Part shown: positions 44,634 to 54,954 of the stretch, piece by piece | Numbering within the stretch: the first letter of the stretch is position 1 | How the letters are laid out: each line of letters starts with the position of its first letter | NCBI GenBank assembly: GCA_945879625.1 | Contig: CAMCVA010000008.1 | Location: 48,818-112,817 of the forward strand | Origin: Flavobacterium psychrophilum | GTDB taxonomy: Bacteria > Bacteroidota > Bacteroidia > Flavobacteriales > Flavobacteriaceae | DNA: 64,000 nt | Direction of reading: 5' to 3' | Program-made: the position numbers and the translations under genes | The notes under the pieces: generated by a model | The model's input: only the letters and a program-made list of their open reading frames with translations | Database searches by the model: none | Told to the model about the DNA's origin: nothing

Positions 44634-47600
44634 TTAGGGGATAAGTATCTTTTTACTGCTTACACCTTCACTTGTTTTGGTGCGCACAATATAGGTTCCG
44701 GCGCTCAGTTGAGGAACGCTTAATTCTATTTTGCTGTTGTTTGAATTCACTTTCCAGCTCGCTACCGCTTGTCCGATAATGCTGTACAGCGTTACTTCTT
44801 CTATTTGCGTACTCGCGGTAGAATTATGAATAATTAAACTGTTGTTGGCAGCCGCATAGGCCACTTGTAGGCTATTGGTTGTAAAACCGCCCACGGCCAA
44901 CGCTCCACCTTTGTTGAACTTCAAGAAGAAACGATCGTTGGTTTCTCCAGCAGGAAGTGTAGTTGCTACCATGTCGTTACGCAAATCGTGGTAGATTGCA
45001 GTAAGCGCATCATAAATATAAATCGGTTGATCGGCGTTGAAGTTTTCGGTTCCGTCTAATACGATACTCACAGGTCCTTCGCTGTTGGTTTTGATGCGCA
45101 ACGGATAACTGGCGTGTTGATCAAAATAGCTTTCGCCGGCAATAACCAATTTGTTGCCTTCGTTGATGAAGTGCATATCATTTGGCAAGTTGTCCATGCA
45201 CACGGCATCATAACCAGGATCAATAGCCGCGGTAGCGTTTTCATTCATGAAACCCATCAATAATTCACGGTGAAAATTATTGTTGGAATTGAATCCCAAT
45301 CTAATTTTCTCAAAGGTATTTTCGGCGTATGCATCTTCGGCATTGCTGATGTTGGCTGCTACAGTTGTATTATTGATTTGACGGAACATCGGGTTTGATC
45401 CGGCGCTGTCTTCTTTCACAAAGCCACGTTGGCTGTTGTTGAACTCGATGTTTCCTCCAGTTGCATTGGCGCTCACAAAGAACCCTTGCCCTACTGGAAT
45501 AAAACGACCGGGTGTACGGCTACTAGAACCCAATCCGCTGATTCCCGATGGCGATACCGGAGGAACTCCACCCACTAGGGTGCGGGTAGCATATCCACCT
45601 TGATACTCTGCCAAATTGTGGGTCATGTTGGTGCTGTAATGTTCCCAGAAATATAAGGTCCCGTTGGTAGCACTTAGGTTTTGAGAGATAAATAAATCGG
45701 TATCTATAGCCGAAGGGTAGGGGTTTCCACTCAAGTTGAGGTTTCCGCCTGCAATAGGGCTGGTTATGGTTCCGTTGTTGGGTTTGCCCTCAAACGTATA
45801 GTTTTGAGTGGCAGTTCCTGCATTGCTTCCTTTCATGGTAAATCCTTGGCCTGCTGATAAGTTACCTGTGGTGCCTACCGCTTGCCAGTTGGCATACAAT
45901 GGAGTTACATTTTGGAATTTGAAAATCCAGTACGAACTCAAGGTAATGGGCGAAGTCGGAGAACCGTTTAGTCCCGAAGTCCAGTTGAGCAATTGTGGGT
46001 TATTGGCATCGGTACCGTCACGCATCACGCTGCTCAAGGTATAGTCGTTGTTGTTGCTGCTGGTATTGCTCACACCTACTGGTGATGACCAATAATTGTA
46101 GTTGTACCCATTGGATTGTCCGTCTTGATCGCGTTGAACGATTCCGGCGCTCGCCACATCCAAATCACTTTTGGCAGTTTGAACCAATTGTGATTTTCCT
46201 TGCAAATCAATCGATCCGTCTAGTTTTAAGTACCAGTCGTTTTGAATTTTGCTGTCGTTGTTCATCACGATTTGTACAGCTGGATCAACAATCATTCCAA
46301 GATCAACGTTATTTGCTGTAGCTGTAATGTTGTGTCTCACGTGTACAATTGACCAATCTTGCTCGTCTATATCCAATCCGCGCACATCGTTGGTTGTATC
46401 GTTTACAGCGTCAGCAAAATTGCCCGGTTGATTTGTAATAAAAGGCATCGGCGCTTGTTGAACGGCAATAATTTTGTTGTTGAAGATTTGCATGCCTGTT
46501 CCTAAATCGGTAGAAGCTGTAGTTAAATCATCAATGATGTCGTTTTTGTAGACGTCCATGCGGTAGTAGCGCAATAGATCGGCAAAAGGCAATACTTCGA
46601 TGTCTTTGGGTACAATTTCACCACGTACTTGTCCACCAAAATCGTTGATTTCTTGGTACACCATGCGTTGCAATTGCGTTACCGAAAGGGCTACTTTGAA
46701 GATGCGCACCTCGTCAATTTTTCCGTTGAAAAAGCGGGTCAATGTGTTGGGGCTTTTTCCTATAGTGAGGGGAGTAGCATCGGTTACAATACTGCCAGTT
46801 TGTGCCGCATTGGTTACCAACTGTCCATTCAAAAACAATTGAATTTGTCCATTTCCATATACCGCGGCCACATGGTACCAGCGGTTTGTGTCTAATACCG
46901 AATTGTAGGTAAAGGTATATCCATTGACAATCACTTGTAGTTTTTTGTCTGATGTAATTTGCAAATGAAATTTGTCTTGTCCCACAACTACGCCTTCGTT
47001 GGCAAACGAATTGTTAAGATCAATCCAAGCCATCATGGAGGCCGAACTTAATCCACCCAAAACTCCAGCAGCTTGCCCGTAATCATTTCGGCCGTCAAAA
47101 TCCAAAAATAATTTGCGATCCAAATCACGCGGAGAACCAAATACGGTTGCATCAGTGTCAAAGGTGTCGATGATTCCGTCTTTGTCTGCATCGGCAGTAC
47201 CAAAAATAACACCATCGCTGTTGCCATCTAAACTGGCATATAAACTGCTCGAAATATCGGTGGTTAAACTGTTTGATTGTACGTTTAAGAAATTGGGTTC
47301 ACCAATCACTGAGGTATTATCTGGCAAGGCTTTTCCGCTATTGGCAAATCCGTTTAAGGTGTCAAATGCATCCAATATTCCGTCGTAGTCGTTGTCGTCG
47401 CCGTCTCCTGTTCCGTCACAATTCACGTCGCCATCCCCGTTGTATAAACCGGCTTCGTCCACATCAAATTGCGCATCATTGTCAGAATCAAGATCAATGT
47501 AATTGGGTGCCAAATCGGCATCAAAATCTTTAGGCATGTTTTCGTTGTAGTAGGCCTCAGCAGCATCCAACCAGCCGTTGTTATTGGCGTCAATCCAAGT

Positions 47601-49922
47601 TCCTGAAGCAATGTCCATGGTGTCGTAGCCTAGGGTATAGTCTTGCCAACGGTCTTCGATGATGTCACCAATTCCGTCGTTGTCTGTATCCAAATCAAAT
47701 ACATCGGCCACACCGTCTAAGTCAAAATCGGGCAAGGTTTGCACAATTTGAATGTCGTCAAGCGCCAAATCATTGCCAGCACCGCCGGGTTGGTTGTTTT
47801 TGAAAATAATGGTAAAGTCAGAAGTGAGCGGAGTGAAAGTAGCCGAAAATTGGTACCAGTCACCAGCTGTGTTGCTTGCAGTAGTTGGAGCAATGTCGTC
47901 AGTAGCAATGCTGCTGATCAGGTTGTTGCTCATGTCTCTAAACTCAACCGAAATGTTTGGTCGGTTGCGTGTGGCAATTCCCGGTGCATTGGTGCGGTCT
48001 AAGTTCAAGATCCAAAAACTGTAGGTTAAGGGTACATTCATGATTACGCCCTGAATGTCCGTGCGGTAGAATTCGTCGGTGATGTCGTTGGTCGCATTAA
48101 ACAAAGCCATTCTTCCGTTGGTGTCGCCAGCCGTATGGTCTGGACCGGTGTGCCAGTATGTGGCAGCCCATGAAGAAATTTGAGCCGAGTTGCAGATGGT
48201 GTATTGGCCGTCGTTGAGATCGGTAGTGGTGTCGCATTCGTCGGCAGCCATAGCTGTTGTGCCGTCTTCGTAGCAATAGGTAGTAGACGCTGTAGGTACA
48301 TCAACATTGATGCGTGCGCGTGTGGTTCCGGCGCCAAAGGTTTCGTCCAACATAAATACTTGAGTAGCCCTAGTTGATCCATAAACAAGCGAATTACTGA
48401 GCTCGATGCTGTCTGGAATTCCATCGTTGTCGTCGTCCAAGTCTACATTATCAAATACTTCATCTCCGTCGGTATCGGCAAATGCTTGAATGCCAGTTCC
48501 GCTAATTTTAAAGTTGTAGGGGTTTTTTCCTATACCAGCATCAGAATTGGCAATCGAAATATCGGCCGATTTAAATCCTATTGTATTGGGATTGAAGCTT
48601 ACGGTAAATGAAGTTGTCGCCATTCCGCCTACTACAGAAGTGGTAGGTTGACTGCTGATGGTGAAATCAGTCCCGGTCACGCTCACAAGGGGTGCGCCGG
48701 TAAGGTTGAGATCAAAATTACCGAGATTAAAAATCGTGTATGTTCTAGAGATAGGAGAGAAAATATTGGTTGAGCCAAAATCGGTCCAATCTAGGTTGAT
48801 AGGAGATGGATCGCCGTCGGCAATCACGTTGCTGTTTCCTTTCACGCTCATAGAAGCCGCTACGCCTGTGGCTTGTATTGCAAAACTATAGGTGCTTTCG
48901 TCGCTGTCGTCAGAGTTGATGTTGAGTGTAGCTGTTTTGAGTCCAATAGTTGTTGGGTTGAATTTTACGACAAGTGCCGAAGAACTTCCTGCTGCAATTG
49001 TTGCGCTGGGCATCGTTAGAATAGAAAATTCACTGGCATTGGCTCCGCTTAGGGTTGCTGCACTTATGGTTAGGTCTATCGAACCCGTGTTTTGAATGAT
49101 AAAGCTTCTTGTGGAAGCAACAGTACTAAAATCGGTAAAATCGGTTGTGCTTGGTGTAGTGTCGCCACTTACAATATTGTTGGTGTTTCCAATTACATTA
49201 ATCTCGGGAGCGATCCAACTTACCAATACTTGTCCTCTTGCGCCGGAACCGCCAATACGAGTTGATGAAGAAGTGCGTAATGCGCCACCGCCACCGCCAC
49301 CTAAAAGTACAGTGGCAACAGATCCGTTTCCTTGAGAGGCACTGCGTCCGTTTCCTCCGTTTCCTCCGTTGCTCGGTGCAGTAGCTCCAGTTGCAGACGT
49401 TGCAGGGGTTCCAGCATAATTACCTGCTGATGATCCGCCGCCGCCGCCGTAACTTCCGGCCACGCCATTGGCACCTTTTCCTCCAGCAAACACAAAGCCT
49501 ACATCGCCAATACTGGTTGGGGCACCAACACCGCCGTTGGCTCCGGTTGAGCTGTTGTCGGCTGCGCTGTTTCCGCCTTTGGCCAAGACCGTAGCTGTAG
49601 AACCAAACCAAGAATCACCGCCAGCGGCAGTGGTAGTGGCACCAGTTCCTACATTTACAGTAAAGACTGTACCGGGTGAAGTGGCGATCACTTTTTTGGC
49701 ATATGCACCGCCACCGCCACCGCCACCGGCCATATTGGTAGATAGCGTGCTTCCTTTTCCGCCCGCGCCCCAGGTTTCAACTGTGATGCTGGTAACGCCT
49801 GCGGGTACAGTAAAGCTGCCGCTTGTGGTGAATCGTTGTGATTGTGCCCAACCTAGAGTAGTGAGTAAAATAACCACCAATAGGATTAAGTTGGAATAAA
49901 CGGGGAGTGTAATTTTTTTCAT
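44634..49922 (-). CDS. giant T9SS-secreted multidomain surface protein
   Basis: The 1762-residue protein starts with a signal peptide (about 1-27, TLGWAQ). In order it then shows: a Gly-rich domain (about 30-235, with GGGGGGG runs); two choice-of-anchor-D/HYDIN-like domains (about 237-355 and 356-478); calcium-binding thrombospondin-3-type repeats (DTDGDEVFDNVDLDDDNDG at 484-505; more at 733-754 and 798-820); a laminin-G/LamG-like domain (about 935-1095, FLDFDGRNDY ... NRWYHVAAVYG); and a C-terminal T9SS type A sorting domain (about 1680-1762, ending SAGTYIVRTKTSEGVSSKKILIP). It should be exported by Sec, then T9SS, to the cell surface as an adhesin or glycan binder. A consensus promoter lies upstream. 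No catalytic domain is visible. Confidence 0.9.
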   Translation of the reverse strand: MKKITLPVYSNLILLVVILLTTLGWAQSQRFTTSGSFTVPAGVTSITVETWGAGGKGSTLSTNMAGGGGGGGAYAKKVIATSPGTVFTVNVGTGATTTAAGGDSWFGSTATVLAKGGNSAADNSSTGANGGVGAPTSIGDVGFVFAGGKGANGVAGSYGGGGGSSAGNYAGTPATSATGATAPSNGGNGGNGRSASQGNGSVATVLLGGGGGGALRTSSSTRIGGSGARGQVLVSWIAPEINVIGNTNNIVSGDTTPSTTDFTDFSTVASTRSFIIQNTGSIDLTISAATLSGANASEFSILTMPSATIAAGSSSALVVKFNPTTIGLKTATLNINSDDSDESTYSFAIQATGVAASMSVKGNSNVIADGDPSPINLDWTDFGSTNIFSPISRTYTIFNLGNFDLNLTGAPLVSVTGTDFTISSQPTTSVVGGMATTSFTVSFNPNTIGFKSADISIANSDAGIGKNPYNFKISGTGIQAFADTDGDEVFDNVDLDDDNDGIPDSIELSNSLVYGSTRATQVFMLDETFGAGTTRARINVDVPTASTTYCYEDGTTAMAADECDTTTDLNDGQYTICNSAQISSWAATYWHTGPDHTAGDTNGRMALFNATNDITDEFYRTDIQGVIMNVPLTYSFWILNLDRTNAPGIATRNRPNISVEFRDMSNNLISSIATDDIAPTTASNTAGDWYQFSATFTPLTSDFTIIFKNNQPGGAGNDLALDDIQIVQTLPDFDLDGVADVFDLDTDNDGIGDIIEDRWQDYTLGYDTMDIASGTWIDANNNGWLDAAEAYYNENMPKDFDADLAPNYIDLDSDNDAQFDVDEAGLYNGDGDVNCDGTGDGDDNDYDGILDAFDTLNGFANSGKALPDNTSVIGEPNFLNVQSNSLTTDISSSLYASLDGNSDGVIFGTADADKDGIIDTFDTDATVFGSPRDLDRKLFLDFDGRNDYGQAAGVLGGLSSASMMAWIDLNNSFANEGVVVGQDKFHLQITSDKKLQVIVNGYTFTYNSVLDTNRWYHVAAVYGNGQIQLFLNGQLVTNAAQTGSIVTDATPLTIGKSPNTLTRFFNGKIDEVRIFKVALSVTQLQRMVYQEINDFGGQVRGEIVPKDIEVLPFADLLRYYRMDVYKNDIIDDLTTASTDLGTGMQIFNNKIIAVQQAPMPFITNQPGNFADAVNDTTNDVRGLDIDEQDWSIVHVRHNITATANNVDLGMIVDPAVQIVMNNDSKIQNDWYLKLDGSIDLQGKSQLVQTAKSDLDVASAGIVQRDQDGQSNGYNYNYWSSPVGVSNTSSNNNDYTLSSVMRDGTDANNPQLLNWTSGLNGSPTSPITLSSYWIFKFQNVTPLYANWQAVGTTGNLSAGQGFTMKGSNAGTATQNYTFEGKPNNGTITSPIAGGNLNLSGNPYPSAIDTDLFISQNLSATNGTLYFWEHYSTNMTHNLAEYQGGYATRTLVGGVPPVSPSGISGLGSSSRTPGRFIPVGQGFFVSANATGGNIEFNNSQRGFVKEDSAGSNPMFRQINNTTVAANISNAEDAYAENTFEKIRLGFNSNNNFHRELLMGFMNENATAAIDPGYDAVCMDNLPNDMHFINEGNKLVIAGESYFDQHASYPLRIKTNSEGPVSIVLDGTENFNADQPIYIYDALTAIYHDLRNDMVATTLPAGETNDRFFLKFNKGGALAVGGFTTNSLQVAYAAANNSLIIHNSTASTQIEEVTLYSIIGQAVASWKVNSNNSKIELSVPQLSAGTYIVRTKTSEGVSSKKILIP

Positions 49923-49965
49923 AACGCAATTACTATTTAATGTGAGTGAGTGTTTTTTAACGAGT

Positions 49966-49996
49966 CAAAACTAGGGTAATAAAAAAAACGTCGCAA
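49966..49996 (-). promoter_or_regulatory. promoter of the giant T9SS gene
   Basis: Minus strand: TTG (49996-49994), 20 bp, TAGTTTTG (49973-49966), a full match to TAnnTTTG. Confidence 0.6.
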
Positions 49997-50395
49997 GAAA
50001 ATCATCGATAAAAAACTAAAAATATCGATGAAATACACAAATTTAAAATAAAAGTAAGAAAAATTATATAATTTTAAAATTGCACTTTCTAAAAATTAGT
50101 ATGAAAGGAGCACTGAAAATCAGTCTTGTAGGAATTCTTGTATAGAAACAATTCGAACACAAAGTCAGTTTATATTTTAATCAATTACTTGACGATACTT
50201 TGTTTTTTTAGCAAAAATTTTAAACATAGTTTGTTTTATACCCTTGTTTATTGCCAATTTTTTAAATCGCACCAAAGCGCAGATTCTTTGCAGTTTGATA
50301 ATATTATCCTAACGTTTGTGGATACGCTTTCTTTTTAATTTGCTATTCCTATTTCTACTGTTTATTTAGTATTACAGAACAACAAACATATATTT
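49997..50395. other. intergenic region between divergent T9SS genes
   Basis: About 400 bp of AT-rich DNA. A possible promoter for the downstream gene is TTTG at 50287-50290 with AACGTTTG about 20 bp on (one mismatch to TAnnTTTG). A 66-codon TTG-started frame at 50138-50338 has no family features and is probably noise. Nothing else is recognisable. Confidence 0.4.
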
Positions 50396-53300
50396 ATGAA
50401 AAATTTTATTGTACACCAAGCCAAAACTGGGCTGCTTTTTTTATTTTTTGGATTGCTGGCACAGAGTGGGTGGGGGCAGACAACCATTTATTCAACAGAT
50501 TTTGGAACATCTAGTGTTACTAGTAGCTCTACATTTGTTGCGGGTTGGACAACACCAAACTATCAAACTGGGGGCACCGCTCCAAAAAACATGTCCATTG
50601 CTACTGCATCAGGTAGTAGTACATATAGTACCCCAATTACTGCTTCTGGTGGAGCGAATTTGGCTGATGGCAGTACATCACCAGTAAGTGGAACAGCAAC
50701 TGCAACTTTAGCAGGACAGGTAAATACTACTGGTTATTCATCAATTCAATTAGCTTTTGGTTATAGAGCAAGTTCTTCTTCTTACACTGCAACAGTAACT
50801 TTAGATTGGAGTGCTAACGGCAGCACATGGAATAGTATTTCATTGGGTACTTTAACAAGAGACGGGAATTGGTATGCAATAAATGGTTCAAATTGGTTAT
50901 CACTGCCATCAGGTGCCGAAAACCAAAGTAATTTAAGGTTTCGTTTTACATTCGTAAGATCAAGTGGTTCAGGGAATTTTAGAATTGATGATTTTACAGT
51001 TAGAGGTGTTACGCAATGTTCAACTCCTGAAACAGTAACGTCTCCTTCAGCTTCAAATGGGAGTTCTCAATCTGTTATAACTTGGACAAATGGAGCATGT
51101 TATGACCAAATGATGGTGGTTGCGTCAACTTCTAATTTTACATCAACATTGCCTAGTGGTGATGGAACTGCTTACACTGCTAATTCAGCAAGTTTTACAG
51201 ATACAAATAATACTGCTTTTGATGGTGGTGTAGTTTTATATAAAGGCACCGGCTCAAGCGCAACGGTCACTTCGCTAACTAATGGAACAACTTATAACTT
51301 TAAAATATACACGCGAAAAGGGACTTCTTGGGTAGCAAGCACTTCTTTTTCAGCTACACCTGCACTAGCAGAGTATTTTTGGGATGCAGATGCAAATACT
51401 ACCTCAGGAACTGGAGGGACTGGAACTTGGGATGTTTCTACAACAAGTAATTGGAGAACACCTAGTTCAACAGGTGCTTTAACAACATGGTCAACAAATA
51501 CTTCGCCTCTTGCTGCCGTTTTTGAAGGTAATGCTGGAGTCGTTTCTATACCTTCAGGAACCTTTACCGCACCAAATTTTAAATTTAATACAACGGGTTA
51601 TACTTTAGCTACTTCATCAACAACTACAACCGTTTTAAGTGGCTCAATAAATTTAGGTAATAATGTTGGACTTACATTTTCTCCAAATGTAAATACAACC
51701 ACAACAGTTAGTGGAACTGTGAGCGTTGGAAGTATTTCTGGTTCAGGAACTGCAAATATTACCATATCATCGGCACAAGGTACTGCGACAAATATTTCAC
51801 AACGTCTAAATATAGCTACAGCTAGTAATTCTATTTCGGTTCCGATTAATATTGTTTCTGCTGGTGGGACTGGAACTGGAACAGTTGCTGGAATTGTAGG
51901 AACAGCAGTAGGTACAAGTTTATCAAGTGCAGCAACAATTACAAATAATACTGCAATCAAAACAATGATTGGGGCTACAAGTGGAAATGACATCACTGTA
52001 AATGGAGCTATTATTGGTTCTGCTGACTTAATGTTTGCAGCTGGTTCAGGTGGTGGCGCGGGGACTATTACATTGAACTCAGCAAACTCTTATACTGGCG
52101 CAACTATATTTAATGCTGCAAATAGTGGCGTTATTAAATTAGGTGTAAATGACGCTTTACCAACTGGAACAAATGTTACATTTGGTTATGCTTCGGGTAA
52201 TGGTGGTTCTCTTGATTTAAATGGAAAAAATCAAACGGTTTCCTCAATAATAAATGGGGGATTTGGTAGTTCAGTAAATAGAATCTTTAACAATGGTACT
52301 ACAGATGCTACTTTAACAATAAATGGTTCAACATCACCAGCTGCATTTGTATTTGGTATTCAAGATGGAACTACAAATAAAACATCATTGGTTAAAGCTG
52401 GTTCAGGTACTTTAATTTTAGATGGTACAACAACTACTGGAGGTAACACTTATACTGGTTTAACAACTGTTAGCGGTGGCACATTACGGTTAAATAAATC
52501 TGGTGGCACAACCATACCAAATACGAATAATGTTACAGTTGATGGAGGAACTTTGAAAGTAAGTACAAATCAAACTTTAAATAATTTAACTCTAACAAGT
52601 GGCACAGTAATCATTGATGCAGGTGTTACATTAACTATTACTGGAACAATCACAAGAACTTCTGGGGTAATTCAAGGTACAGCTACTTCTAATTTAGTAA
52701 TAACAGGCGCCTCTGGAACAGTTGCTTTTGACCAAACAACACCTGGTACTACAAACGTTCTTAAAAATTTAACTATTAGTGGTTCAGGAACCACTACATT
52801 AAGTAACACATTAAATATAACTGCAGGAAGTTCTTCAGGAACAGTAACTGTGGGAGCTGGAGCATCATTAGCTACAGGTGGTAATCTTACCTTGAAATCA
52901 GATGCTTTGGGAACAGCTAGTGTAGGAAATTCTGCAGGAACAATTACTGGCAACGTAACCGTAGAACGCTACATTCCAGCCAAACGCGCTTGGCGCGCCT
53001 TGACGGCTCCGCTAAAAGGCAGCAATACTTCATTGTATGCGTCCTGGCAAAATGGAGGAACAGCAGTATCTCCTTATAACACTGGTATAGAATTATGGGG
53101 GCCAAGTGGAACCGGCATGGCAACTGGTCCAGCGTATAATATTAGACAATACACCACTTCAGGTTGGGCAGATGTCACCAATACGCAATCGGCCAACTTG
53201 TTCACAAGTGGCAGCAATAACGCCTACCTGGTTTTTGTAACGGGTGGATACGGCAGCAATAACATTGGCAATGGCCAATCGGCAGCAACTACGCTCAAAG

Positions 53301-54394
53301 CGACAGGTCAGTTGATTACCGGACCCGTAAGTTTTGCAGTGACCAGTGCGCGTCACACCTTGGTAGGTAATCCGTTTGCTAGTCCAATCAGTCCGTCGGC
53401 AATCTTGGCCGGAAATACCCAAGCCAATTTGTATACCAATATTTGGTTGTGGGATCCGGCAGTGAGTACTAATGGTGTTTATGTGAATTATGATGCCAGT
53501 GTAAATTCAGGAACTTTTTCTGATAATTCAGGAAGTTATACAACTAGTTCAACAGCCATTCAGAGTGGACAAGCCTTTTTTGTAAAAGCCGTGGCCGGAA
53601 CAGATACCTTAACCCTTACTGAATCGATGAAATCAAGCTCAATTTCTAATACTTTTAGAAATAGTAACAACATAACCGCCTCGGTTGTTCGACTGGGATT
53701 TGCCAAACAAATTGGCACCGATTGGATGCCGTTAGATGGAGCAATTGCTGCTTTGTACAACAACGCAAATGCCGCAGTTGATGTGGCCGATGGAACCAAA
53801 ATGGTCAATACATCTGAGAACATCGCCTTCGTGCATGGAACGACCAATTTATCTATCGAACATTATCCGATAGTAAATGCTACTGATCAATTGAATGTAA
53901 AAATCTGGAACACCCAACAAGCGCATTACAAACTCAAACTCAACACCGAAGAATTTACAATGGTAGGAGTAGAGGCTTGGTTGCAGGATTTATATACCGG
54001 AACCACCCAGCCACTCAACTTAGACGGCAGCGCGCAAGACTACGAGTTTGATGTAGATCCTACAGTTTCGGCCAGCAGTGGCAACCGCTTTAGAATTGTG
54101 TTTACCAATACGGCTTTGGCGGTGGATACACCAACCCAAGGACAGTTGAGTATTTATCCAAATCCGGCCACTGGAGGAAAAGTAACGGTTTCGTTGCCCA
54201 CCGGAAATTTTGAGGGCTGCAGCTACGAACTGATCAATGTATTGGGTCAGGTGGTACAACAAGACCAAATCACAAATAGCAACAGTTCGCAAGTTTCCAT
54301 CCCCATCACGGGCTTGCCCAATTCGTGGTATGCGTTGCGTATCATAAAAGAGAATAGCGTAATGTACCAAGGTAAATTAATCATTAAAAACTAA
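50396..54394 (+). CDS. T9SS-secreted protein with autotransporter-type strand repeats
   Basis: The 1332 residues begin with a signal peptide (about 1-28, SGWGQ). A jelly-roll-like region (about 33-200) and a fibronectin-III-like region (about 205-325) follow. Then comes a Thr/Ser/Gly-rich beta-helix stretch with autotransporter-associated strand repeats, e.g. GTITLNSANSYTGATI (about 556) and GSGTLILDGTTTTGGNTYTG (about 670). From about residue 852 (VERYIPAKRAWRALTAPLKG) a conserved C-terminal module leads into a T9SS type A sorting domain (about 1251-1332, LSIYPNPATGG ... GKLIIKN). Codon and base use change sharply near 52950: AT-rich before, GC-richer and neighbour-like after, pointing to a domain swap. 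It is followed after 7 bp by a small exported gene. Confidence 0.9.
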   Translation: MKNFIVHQAKTGLLFLFFGLLAQSGWGQTTIYSTDFGTSSVTSSSTFVAGWTTPNYQTGGTAPKNMSIATASGSSTYSTPITASGGANLADGSTSPVSGTATATLAGQVNTTGYSSIQLAFGYRASSSSYTATVTLDWSANGSTWNSISLGTLTRDGNWYAINGSNWLSLPSGAENQSNLRFRFTFVRSSGSGNFRIDDFTVRGVTQCSTPETVTSPSASNGSSQSVITWTNGACYDQMMVVASTSNFTSTLPSGDGTAYTANSASFTDTNNTAFDGGVVLYKGTGSSATVTSLTNGTTYNFKIYTRKGTSWVASTSFSATPALAEYFWDADANTTSGTGGTGTWDVSTTSNWRTPSSTGALTTWSTNTSPLAAVFEGNAGVVSIPSGTFTAPNFKFNTTGYTLATSSTTTTVLSGSINLGNNVGLTFSPNVNTTTTVSGTVSVGSISGSGTANITISSAQGTATNISQRLNIATASNSISVPINIVSAGGTGTGTVAGIVGTAVGTSLSSAATITNNTAIKTMIGATSGNDITVNGAIIGSADLMFAAGSGGGAGTITLNSANSYTGATIFNAANSGVIKLGVNDALPTGTNVTFGYASGNGGSLDLNGKNQTVSSIINGGFGSSVNRIFNNGTTDATLTINGSTSPAAFVFGIQDGTTNKTSLVKAGSGTLILDGTTTTGGNTYTGLTTVSGGTLRLNKSGGTTIPNTNNVTVDGGTLKVSTNQTLNNLTLTSGTVIIDAGVTLTITGTITRTSGVIQGTATSNLVITGASGTVAFDQTTPGTTNVLKNLTISGSGTTTLSNTLNITAGSSSGTVTVGAGASLATGGNLTLKSDALGTASVGNSAGTITGNVTVERYIPAKRAWRALTAPLKGSNTSLYASWQNGGTAVSPYNTGIELWGPSGTGMATGPAYNIRQYTTSGWADVTNTQSANLFTSGSNNAYLVFVTGGYGSNNIGNGQSAATTLKATGQLITGPVSFAVTSARHTLVGNPFASPISPSAILAGNTQANLYTNIWLWDPAVSTNGVYVNYDASVNSGTFSDNSGSYTTSSTAIQSGQAFFVKAVAGTDTLTLTESMKSSSISNTFRNSNNITASVVRLGFAKQIGTDWMPLDGAIAALYNNANAAVDVADGTKMVNTSENIAFVHGTTNLSIEHYPIVNATDQLNVKIWNTQQAHYKLKLNTEEFTMVGVEAWLQDLYTGTTQPLNLDGSAQDYEFDVDPTVSASSGNRFRIVFTNTALAVDTPTQGQLSIYPNPATGGKVTVSLPTGNFEGCSYELINVLGQVVQQDQITNSNSSQVSIPITGLPNSWYALRIIKENSVMYQGKLIIKN

Positions 54395-54401
54395 GCGAGC
54401 C

Positions 54402-54659
54402 ATGAAAACAGTTATAAACAGAGTAGTACTTGTGCTTTTTATCTTGAGTATCAGTAACAGCAGTTATGCCTTCAAGGATTACAGCGAAAACGACCAGCAA
54501 ATGATGGGTGATTATGTAGAAAACGCTGCATCAAATGACAACCCCGATGCACCGGGCGGAGATCCAGGTATAGCTCCCATAAACGATTACTTACCCATTT
54601 TACTTTTGGGCGCCATCGTGCTAGGCTTTGTGTATACCCGCAAACGCCAAACAACATAA
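54402..54659 (+). CDS. small exported protein with C-terminal PIN motif and membrane anchor
   Basis: The 85 residues have a signal peptide (about 1-23, ISNSSYAF), an acidic, Pro/Gly/Asp-rich linker (NDNPDAPGGDPGIA), then PINDYLPILLLGAIVLGFVYTRKRQTT: short motif, hydrophobic helix, basic cluster. It has the same architecture and PIN-x-YL motif as the product of 16059-16283. The pattern resembles a C-terminal sorting signal of the kind called PID-CTERM in flavobacteria (name from memory). It lies 7 bp after a T9SS passenger gene and before a strong terminator, so it is co-transcribed with it. It may help process or anchor that passenger, or be an independent surface protein; the sequence does not say. 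Confidence 0.75.
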   Translation: MKTVINRVVLVLFILSISNSSYAFKDYSENDQQMMGDYVENAASNDNPDAPGGDPGIAPINDYLPILLLGAIVLGFVYTRKRQTT

Positions 54660-54665
54660 AAATAG

Positions 54666-54697
54666 AAAACGCAGCTCTCGGGCTGCGTTTTTTTTAT
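54666..54697 (+). terminator. terminator of the T9SS passenger operon
   Basis: AAAACGCAGC (54666-54675) and GCTGCGTTTT (54682-54691) with a TCTCGG loop and a T run. Confidence 0.92.
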
Positions 54698-54954
54698 GTG
54701 AGTTATTTTCTAAACCATTTTCTTGATCAAAGCTATTTATCTTTATCGCATGAGAAGTGCGTGTGGGTTTACAATTGAATGCTAGTAGGCTGGTTAGCAA
54801 ATTTTTAGATTTAGAAACAACTAGATTAGGAATTAGTATTAAACAAAAGTTATTTTTATAAATAGCTACTAATTTTGATATTTTAAATGGTTTTTATACT
54901 TATTTTAGTCCCTTCTTTGTTTAATGAATACCAAATAACGCTAAACAGTATCGT

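Noticed and set aside
50138..50338. 66-codon open frame between the two T9SS genes
   Set aside because: TTG start, AT-rich random-looking product, no signal peptide or motif, and no promoter or ribosome-binding context.
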